This document shows positions 7,208 to 11,863 of a stretch of DNA of 11,863 nt, one piece after another. Both the position numbers and the translations under genes were made by a program. Numbering within the stretch: the first letter of the stretch is position 1; each line of letters starts with the position of its first letter. The stretch comes from Deferribacterales bacterium (lineage in GTDB: Bacteria; Chrysiogenota; Deferribacteres; Deferribacterales; JAISNW01): assembly GCA_025997275.1 (NCBI GenBank), contig BNUJ01000046.1, positions 1 to 11,863 on the forward strand, given 5' to 3'. Under the pieces are notes generated by a model. It had not been told where the DNA came from. It saw nothing but the letters and a program-made list of their open reading frames with translations, and searched no databases.

Positions 7208-7855
7208 ATGAGGAAACTGTTATACGTTTTAACATTGTGTGTTGCTTTTGGAACTTACTCTTTTGCTGGGTTTTATGACGAAAATCCAGAGTTCAATCAC
7301 AACAGACGTTGGAACATCTCTGTTGGTGGCACTTCTGCGCCAGATGTGAAGTACACTACTCCGCTCCCAGCTGGTCTTGAGACATCGCCGAGTATGGCTG
7401 GTGCAATTGAATTGGACTTCCAATTATTTTTCAATAAGAACTTCGGACTTGGGATAAGTGCCGCTTCGTCTACTTTTGAAGAGACGTTGAGCGTGGGTAG
7501 TACTTATGAAGAATTAATTACGACTGCGAGTTTTACGAGCTTCATGTTTTTATGCAGGTATCCGCTCGGCTCACATCTTGATGTCTATGGTAGCGTAGGG
7601 TTAACACTAGCGGAAGTAACAGCAGAATATGAGTTGACCACGTTTACTCCATCCCCAAATACTCTCGTTGACTCTTCAAACAGCGGCTCTAAAGTTGCTC
7701 CTACATTAGGTGGTGGCGTGAACCTATATGCTTGGCACTTTGTCTTTGGCGCATTTGTCCAGTATATACCTAAAGTTAAAATAACTGTAGCTGACGATGC
7801 TAAGGTTGAAGCCCGCGGTACACTTGCTGGTGGCAGAATAGGGCTAGCATTCTAA
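7208..7855 (+). CDS. Outer-membrane beta-barrel protein, OmpW/OmpA-barrel-like, function unknown
   Basis: A 215-residue exported protein. MRK plus a hydrophobic stretch ending TYSFA gives a Sec signal peptide with probable cleavage after Ala20 (S-F-A/G). There is no lipobox. The mature part (about 195 aa) alternates polar and hydrophobic residues in strands such as GAIELDFQLFF, FGLGISAAS, LDVYGSVGLTLAEV and FVFGAFVQYIPKV. It ends GGRIGLAF with the terminal Phe typical of BAM-assembled barrels. The size suits a small barrel of about eight strands with a loop around 145-160 that is rich in Ser, Asn, Thr and Pro. GGAGGT (7197-7202) lies 5 nt before the chosen ATG; another ATG at 7204 is out of frame. 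Codons ending in T are more common than in glnE. A hairpin follows the stop codon, so it is probably a single-gene unit controlled by the G-tract promoter. I do not recognise the exact family. Confidence 0.85.
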   Translation: MRKLLYVLTLCVAFGTYSFAGFYDENPEFNHNRRWNISVGGTSAPDVKYTTPLPAGLETSPSMAGAIELDFQLFFNKNFGLGISAASSTFEETLSVGSTYEELITTASFTSFMFLCRYPLGSHLDVYGSVGLTLAEVTAEYELTTFTPSPNTLVDSSNSGSKVAPTLGGGVNLYAWHFVFGAFVQYIPKVKITVADDAKVEARGTLAGGRIGLAF

Positions 7856-7862
7856 ATTATAA

Positions 7863-7889
7863 GGCAGGTTGTTTTGTCAATAACCTGCC
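7863..7889 (+). terminator. Hairpin after the outer-membrane protein gene
   Basis: GGCAGGTT (7863-7870) pairs perfectly with AACCTGCC (7882-7889). G-U and A-U pairs can extend the stem inward to 11 bp, leaving a 5-nt loop. It begins 7 nt past the stop codon, a usual place for a terminator, but GTCCTCTAGG follows instead of a U-run. It is either a weak intrinsic terminator or a 3'-end stabilising stem. Confidence 0.5.
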
Positions 7890-7915
7890 GTCCTCTAGGC
7901 TACATATTGTCAATA
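7874..7915 (+). repeat. Direct repeat TTGTCAATA, 33 bp apart
   Basis: TTGTCAATA occurs at 7874-7882 and again at 7907-7915 in the gap before pdxA. The 33-bp period is close to three helical turns, so a regulator could bind both copies on one face of the DNA. The second copy overlaps the candidate pdxA -35 region; the first lies in the loop and inner stem of the hairpin. Chance cannot be excluded. Confidence 0.35.
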
Positions 7916-7941
7916 GACTTTTTCCATTTTTCATTTATAAT
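7914..7941 (+). promoter_or_regulatory. Promoter of pdxA, predicted to give a leaderless mRNA
   Basis: A perfect TATAAT (7936-7941) ends 6 nt before the pdxA ATG at 7948. TAGACT (7914-7919, four of six consensus) lies 16 nt upstream as a possible -35. Transcription would start at or within a base or two of the A of ATG, leaving no room for a ribosome binding site. Confidence 0.6.
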
Positions 7942-7947
7942 CGCTCT

Positions 7948-8901
7948 ATGAAACCAATTGCCGTAACTATCGGTGATATTGCTGGGGTAGGAGCGGAGAT
8001 TACCGCCAAGCTACTGTTGGACGGCGATTTTGTCCGCAAATACCCATTTGTCCCTGTTACGCCTAAGTTTGTCTTAGATGATGCATTTAAGAATATATTG
8101 CACATGACCTCGCCTGAATATCCAATTATAGAAACGCCTGTCGTAGAGGCTTTCTCTATCAAATATGGCACTCATAGTGCCAAGTATGGCGATATTGCAA
8201 TGAAAGTCATAGCAAAGGCTGTAGAGCTAGCTGTGGCGGGTGAGGTTGCTGCAATAACTACCTGCCCTATAAACAAGCATAGCGTAGCTATGGCGGGCTA
8301 TGACTTCTATGGTCATACAGAATATTTAGGTGCGCTCACAAAGACGGCTGACTTTTCAATGCTATTAGCCTCTGAACATGTGCGTGTTATCCCAGTGACC
8401 ACACATTTGCCTATTAGTAAGGTTGCAGGGGCATTAAAGACAGATAATATATATGTAGCTATACGCAATGCACACAATGCGGGCAAGTTTTTTGGCGAAC
8501 CCAATCCGCGTATAGCCGTAACTGGACTTAACCCGCATGCAGGGGATAGCGGCACGTTGGGGGACGAAGAGGCGCAAATAATTGCACCAGCAGTCCAGAG
8601 AGCGCAAGCTGACGGTTTTAATGCCGATGGTCCGTTTGCGGCGGATTCGCTGTTCGCACGAGTGGCGGAATATGATTTTGTCGTAGCGATGTATCACGAC
8701 CAAGCACTGATACCCATTAAGATGGTTGGTTTTGGCTCGGCAGTCAATATCACGTTGGGGCTACCTATAATACGTACGTCCGTTGACCACGGCACGGCGT
8801 TTGATATTGCTGGCAAGGGTATAGCTAGCATTTCTAGCCTAAAACATGCCATTATAATGGCACATAATATGGCTGATATGGCAGCTAATAGTAATGTCTG
8901 A
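7948..8901 (+). CDS. pdxA: 4-hydroxythreonine-4-phosphate dehydrogenase PdxA
   Basis: Oxidises 4-phosphohydroxy-L-threonine with NAD(P)+. The product loses CO2 to form 3-amino-2-oxopropyl phosphate, the substrate of PdxJ in the DXP-dependent route to pyridoxal phosphate. It is 317 aa against the usual 325-335. The zinc ligands are in place: His153 (TTHLPIS), His197 (GLNPHAGDSG) and His250 (YHDQALIP). TCPINKH, GHTEYL, GLPIIRTSVDHGTAFDIAGKG and the C-terminal helix are typical. Two things are odd. The opening motif is GDIAGVGAE rather than the common GDPAGIGPE, and residues 30-65 do not resemble the usual second Rossmann strand. There is no Shine-Dalgarno and the TATAAT box abuts the ATG, pointing to leaderless translation. 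It overlaps rsmA by 8 nt, forming a two-gene unit. Confidence 0.92.
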   Translation: MKPIAVTIGDIAGVGAEITAKLLLDGDFVRKYPFVPVTPKFVLDDAFKNILHMTSPEYPIIETPVVEAFSIKYGTHSAKYGDIAMKVIAKAVELAVAGEVAAITTCPINKHSVAMAGYDFYGHTEYLGALTKTADFSMLLASEHVRVIPVTTHLPISKVAGALKTDNIYVAIRNAHNAGKFFGEPNPRIAVTGLNPHAGDSGTLGDEEAQIIAPAVQRAQADGFNADGPFAADSLFARVAEYDFVVAMYHDQALIPIKMVGFGSAVNITLGLPIIRTSVDHGTAFDIAGKGIASISSLKHAIIMAHNMADMAANSNV

Positions 8902-9706
8902 TTTAATCAAGCGTTTCCGTGCGGAATATGGACATACCAAAAAATCATTGGGGCAACACTTCCTGACTAACGCTCATTTTATAGAGCTGATAGCTGACGC
9001 AACGGGTGGCGGTTGTATATGCGAGATAGGTGCAGGCTGCGGCGTGTTGACTGAGGCACTGGCGAAACGGACTGCAGAGCTAACGGCAGTGGAGATAGAC
9101 GACACGGCGGTGCGTTTTTTAGAGGCTCATAAAGCAGAGCTATTCCCCGCATTAAGGCTAATAAATGACGATATACTGAACGTAGAATTGGATAAGCTAT
9201 ATGACGAGCCTATTACCGTAGTCGGCAATCTGCCATACAACGTATCAGTCAAAATAGTAGAGCATTGCACAAAGTATATAGGCAATATTCGCAAGCTGGT
9301 CTTTATGTTTCAACGTGAGGTAGCAGCTAGAATCAATGCCAGTCGTAATAGCAGGGAATATTCATCTCTATCAATCTTCTGCTCCTATCATTACGATATA
9401 AAGAAGCTATGTGCTATCAGCGGAGCAAACTTTTATCCGAATACAGAGGTCTATTCCACTGTGCTGGAATTTACCCCTAAGGGCAGTCGCCCGTTAGGTG
9501 CGGATGATGAAGTTAATTTTTTCAACTTAGTGCGACAAGCGTTTTCACAGAAACGTAAGACGTTGAGGAACAACTTAAAGGGCTATGAGGGTTTGAGTGA
9601 AGCTCTATCAGCTATGAATTTGACAGAGAAAGCGAGGGGAGAGGAGCTGTCTTTGGAACAATTTATAACAATGTATAAATTTATAGTTGAAAAATATTCT
9701 TTTTAG
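8894..9706 (+). CDS. rsmA: 16S rRNA (adenine1518-N6/adenine1519-N6)-dimethyltransferase RsmA (KsgA)
   Basis: Uses S-adenosylmethionine to dimethylate the two adjacent adenines in the 3'-terminal helix 45 loop of 16S rRNA, a late 30S assembly checkpoint. It is 270 aa, the normal length. KKSLGQHFLTN (16-26) is the standard opening. EIGAGCGVLTEAL (44-56) is methyltransferase motif I, with Ala where Pro is usual. AVEIDD (65-70) carries the ribose-binding acid, NDDIL (91-95) follows, and NLPYNVS (112-118) is catalytic motif IV. QAFSQKRKTLRNNL in the C-terminal domain is also typical. The ATG lies inside the last codons of pdxA and no clear ribosome binding site precedes it, so translation probably depends on ribosomes finishing pdxA. 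The pdxA-rsmA pairing is also found in many proteobacteria, which supports both calls. Confidence 0.95.
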   Translation: MSDLIKRFRAEYGHTKKSLGQHFLTNAHFIELIADATGGGCICEIGAGCGVLTEALAKRTAELTAVEIDDTAVRFLEAHKAELFPALRLINDDILNVELDKLYDEPITVVGNLPYNVSVKIVEHCTKYIGNIRKLVFMFQREVAARINASRNSREYSSLSIFCSYHYDIKKLCAISGANFYPNTEVYSTVLEFTPKGSRPLGADDEVNFFNLVRQAFSQKRKTLRNNLKGYEGLSEALSAMNLTEKARGEELSLEQFITMYKFIVEKYSF

Positions 9707-9728
9707 TGATAGAGTGCCTCAGTTGAGG
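9687..9728 (+). promoter_or_regulatory. Possible promoter and Shine-Dalgarno hairpin ahead of the acyl-CoA dehydrogenase
   Basis: TTGAAA (9687-9692) and TAGAGT (9710-9715) are 17 nt apart and overlap the end of rsmA, a possible own promoter for the next gene. Just downstream, CCTC (9717-9720) can pair with GAGG (9725-9728) across an AGTT turn. That GAGG is the Shine-Dalgarno of the dehydrogenase, so on a transcript reading through from rsmA the site could be partly masked. The stem is only 4-5 bp. Confidence 0.3.
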
Positions 9729-9733
9729 GGGCA

Positions 9734-10867
9734 GTGGACAAAATGAGGCTCAGCGAAAAACATAATAATTTACGGGCGGCTGTTCGCTCTGTGGCTCTTG
9801 CGGAGCTTGCTCCTCGTGCGGTGGAAGCCGATGAGACTATGGCTTTCCCCATGGAGCAGTTTAAGGCTCTTGGCAAGCAGAACATGCTTATGGTTAAATA
9901 CCCTAAGCAATACGGTGCCATATATGACGACAACCTCTGTGGCGCAATTGTTGCCGAAGAGACCGCAAGGGAGTGTTTGTCGTCGTCAACTACAGGACTT
10001 GTTCAGATGTTATCTGGGGACTGCATATATAAATTTGGCTCTGAAGAGCAAAAGATGAAATATTTGCCAAAACTTGCTACGGGCGAGTGTATAGGTTGTT
10101 TTGCTCTAACAGAGCCGGGCACTGGCTCGGATGCCGTCAGTGTGTCAACCACTGGGGAGGACAAAGGGGACTACTATCTCGTCAACGGAACTAAAACATT
10201 TATCACCAATGCTGAATTCAGCGATTTCATAGTTGCTATTGTTAAGACTAATCCTGACAGAGGTGCTCGCGGTATGACTGCGATGATACTAGAGAAGGGG
10301 CAATATAGGGTATCTAAGCACGAAGACAAGATGGGTATGCGTGCATCTAACACCTGCGAGGTGGTTATTAGCGATGCTAAGGTGCCTAAGGCTAACGTGT
10401 TGAACAAACCGGGGTTGGGCTTTTTGGTGGCTATGGGGGCACTGGATGGCGGGCGCATAGGTGCTGCGGCTCAGTGTGTAGGCATGATGCAGGCGTTGCT
10501 AGATGACAGCATAGCCTATGCCAAGAAGCGGGTGCAGTTCGGCAAGCCGCTCAGTGCTCAGCAGGCTATTCAATGGATGATTGCTGATATGGCTAAAGAC
10601 TTAACGGCTGCTAGGTTGTTGACTTACCATGCGGCGGAGCTTGCCGATGCGGGCGAGCCGTTTGCCAGCGAAGCTGCTATGGCAAAGGTATTTGCGGCTG
10701 ATGCGGGGATGAAACATGCGGTGAACGCTGTGCAGATACAGGGTGCTTATGGGTATAGCAAGCCGTCTAGGGTGGAGCGGATAATGCGTGATATAAAATT
10801 ACTGGCTATTTATGAGGGCACATCGGAGGTTCAACGTATGGTAATATCAGCCAATACGATGAAATAG
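9734..10867 (+). CDS. Acyl-CoA dehydrogenase (short-chain/butyryl-CoA dehydrogenase-like)
   Basis: FAD-dependent flavoenzyme that introduces an alpha,beta double bond into acyl-CoA and passes electrons to an electron-transfer flavoprotein. It is 377 aa, the usual soluble length. CFALTEPGTGSDA (122-134) is signature 1, contacting FAD. KKRVQFGKPLS (264-274) is the conserved FAD-binding stretch. QGAYGYSKPSRVERIMRD followed by IYEGTSEVQRMVIS (359-372) is signature 2, with Glu361 at the catalytic-base position used by short- and medium-chain enzymes. The start is taken as GTG 9734, 5 nt after GAGG (9725-9728); ATG 9743 is possible but is 14 nt from it. It lies 27 nt after rsmA and is followed by an acyl-CoA carboxyltransferase. 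That suggests short-chain acyl-CoA metabolism, though chain length cannot be read from the sequence. Confidence 0.93.
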   Translation: MDKMRLSEKHNNLRAAVRSVALAELAPRAVEADETMAFPMEQFKALGKQNMLMVKYPKQYGAIYDDNLCGAIVAEETARECLSSSTTGLVQMLSGDCIYKFGSEEQKMKYLPKLATGECIGCFALTEPGTGSDAVSVSTTGEDKGDYYLVNGTKTFITNAEFSDFIVAIVKTNPDRGARGMTAMILEKGQYRVSKHEDKMGMRASNTCEVVISDAKVPKANVLNKPGLGFLVAMGALDGGRIGAAAQCVGMMQALLDDSIAYAKKRVQFGKPLSAQQAIQWMIADMAKDLTAARLLTYHAAELADAGEPFASEAAMAKVFAADAGMKHAVNAVQIQGAYGYSKPSRVERIMRDIKLLAIYEGTSEVQRMVISANTMK

Positions 10868-10911
10868 GGAGTAGTGAAGTAAAATATTGTTATAAAAATT
10901 AAAATTTTGTG

Positions 10912-10940
10912 TTGCCAAAACGTAGATAAAGATTTATAAT
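10912..10940 (+). promoter_or_regulatory. Sigma-70-type promoter of the carboxyltransferase gene
   Basis: TTGCCA (10912-10917, five of six consensus) and a perfect TATAAT (10935-10940) are 17 nt apart, with an AT-rich stretch upstream that could act as an UP element. Transcription would start near 10947, giving a leader of about 24 nt with the GAGG ribosome binding site. The -10 lies inside a 7-bp AT-rich inverted repeat, AAAGATT (10928-10934)/AATCTTT (10938-10944). Confidence 0.75.
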
Positions 10941-10970
10941 CTTTTTCATAATTAAAAGTGAGGACAGACT

Positions 10971-11863
10971 ATGGACATGAAAGAAAGGATGAAGAAGCTT
11001 GCGGAAGCAAAGCAGAAGATTGAGCTTGGTGGCGGTAAGGATAAGATTGAGAAGATTCACAGCGAAGGCAAGTTCACCGCTCGCGAACGTATCTCTACAC
11101 TCTTAGACAAGAGCACTTTCCAAGAACTTGGTCAGTTTGTAAAGCATCGTGCAGTTGAGTTTGGCATGACTTCTAAGGAAGTTGTTGCTGACGGTGTTGT
11201 TACGGGGCACGGCTTGGTTGAGGGCAGACCGGTTTATGTTTCTAGCCAAGACTTCAGTGCTTTGGCGGGAACAGTGGGCGAAGCCCATGCGCGCAAGATA
11301 TGTGTTGCTATGGACGCTGCACTCAAGAATGGTGCTCCGTTTGTATGTATTAACGACAGTGGTGGTGCTCGTGTGCAGGAAGGTGTTGATGCGCTTTCAG
11401 GCTATGGCGAGATATTCTACCGCAACGTTAAGTCTAGTGGCGTTGTCCCGCAAATTAGTATCATTGCTGGTCCTTGCGCAGGCGGTGCAGTTTATTCGCC
11501 AGCGTTGACTGACTTTATCATTCAGATAAAGAATCAAGGGCAACTTTATATCACTGGTCCTAAGGTTATTAAGCAGGTTACTGGCGAAGAAGTTACTATG
11601 GAAGACTTGGGTGGCACGGAACCACATGCTACTAAGTCTGGCGTTATACACTTTGAAGCAGAAGACGAAGAAGATGCGCTGAATATTACTAGGCGTTTGC
11701 TTTCATTCTTCCCATCTAACAATGCTGAACTGCCCCCTTTGATAGAGGCTGACCACAAGGACGTTGTTGAAAATATACCTGCTCTTAATGCTGTTGTGCC
11801 TGAAGCATCTAATGCACCTTTTGATATGTATGATGTAATCAGCATTGGTGATAAATGTTTTAG
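10971..11863 (+). CDS. mmdA: Acyl-CoA carboxylase/decarboxylase carboxyltransferase subunit (MmdA/PccB family; 3' end cut by window edge)
   Basis: The frame is open from ATG 10971 to the window end (297 codons plus two bases), roughly the first 55-60 percent of a protein usually about 510-520 aa. It holds the whole N-terminal crotonase-like lobe: GKFTARERI (33-41), FVKHRAVEFG (56-65), QDFSALAGTVGEAHARKI (93-110), INDSGGARVQEGVDALSGYG (127-146), GPCAGGAVYSPALTDFI (167-183) and ITGPKVIKQVTGEEVTMEDLGG (194-215). These match the transferase subunit of methylmalonyl-CoA decarboxylase, which moves CO2 from the acyl-CoA to biotin and can power a Na+ pump. Propionyl-CoA carboxylase beta is almost indistinguishable here, and the biotin and membrane subunits that would decide lie beyond the edge. 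GAGG (10960-10963) is 7 nt before the ATG. Codon choice (AAG, GTT, GCT, GGT, few ATA or CTA) looks more biased than in glnE, suggesting high expression. Confidence 0.9.
   Translation, partial: MDMKERMKKLAEAKQKIELGGGKDKIEKIHSEGKFTARERISTLLDKSTFQELGQFVKHRAVEFGMTSKEVVADGVVTGHGLVEGRPVYVSSQDFSALAGTVGEAHARKICVAMDAALKNGAPFVCINDSGGARVQEGVDALSGYGEIFYRNVKSSGVVPQISIIAGPCAGGAVYSPALTDFIIQIKNQGQLYITGPKVIKQVTGEEVTMEDLGGTEPHATKSGVIHFEAEDEEDALNITRRLLSFFPSNNAELPPLIEADHKDVVENIPALNAVVPEASNAPFDMYDVISIGDKCF

Noticed and set aside
9703..9933. Minus-strand 76-codon frame opposite the acyl-CoA dehydrogenase start
   Set aside because: No domain is seen and it lies opposite a firmly identified gene. It is a shadow frame, as are the other antisense frames over truA, glnE, pdxA and the carboxyltransferase.
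10928..10944. Inverted repeat AAAGATT/AATCTTT followed by T as a terminator for the acyl-CoA dehydrogenase
   Set aside because: The stem has almost no G or C and overlaps the TATAAT of a well-spaced promoter, so it would not form a stable terminator. It is recorded only as part of the promoter.

Overview
The window comes from a Gram-negative bacterium of moderate GC content. It carries an outer-membrane beta-barrel protein with a signal peptide and a terminal Phe, a TatA subunit and GlnE. An oxygen-sensitive two-subunit [4Fe-4S] fumarase and a decarboxylase-type acyl-CoA carboxyltransferase suggest an anaerobic or fermentative metabolism. The lineage cannot be fixed from the sequence alone. 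Coding density is high, most genes overlap their neighbours, and no mobile element, CRISPR array, tRNA or rRNA was seen.

Layout. (1) Positions 1-2487, minus strand: an operon of fumarase alpha, fumarase beta (8-nt overlap) and, after a 50-nt gap holding a GC-rich hairpin, an extended-SDR epimerase/dehydratase that runs off the left edge. It is read from a near-consensus promoter at 2517-2545. (2) A divergent intergenic region with a second near-consensus promoter (2715-2742) drives tatA, ecfT, truA and glnE on the plus strand. These four genes overlap by 1, 14 and 8 nt, so they are very probably one translationally coupled transcript. (3) Positions 7132-7207 hold a perfect -35 hexamer followed directly by a run of 18 G, just upstream of an exported beta-barrel protein. 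This layout resembles promoter-spacer phase-variation loci and is the most interesting item here. (4) pdxA and rsmA overlap by 8 nt. A TATAAT box sits only 6 nt before the pdxA ATG and there is no ribosome binding site, which predicts a leaderless mRNA. (5) An acyl-CoA dehydrogenase follows rsmA closely. After it, a strong promoter (10912-10940) reads into a methylmalonyl-CoA decarboxylase/propionyl-CoA carboxylase-type carboxyltransferase subunit that runs off the right edge.

Functionally, the two ends fit C4-dicarboxylate and propionate/short-chain acyl-CoA metabolism (fumarase, acyl-CoA dehydrogenase, carboxyltransferase). The centre is housekeeping: protein export, micronutrient uptake, tRNA and rRNA modification, control of glutamine synthetase and vitamin B6 synthesis. 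No defence or other multi-gene novel system was found. The unusual signals are mostly regulatory.
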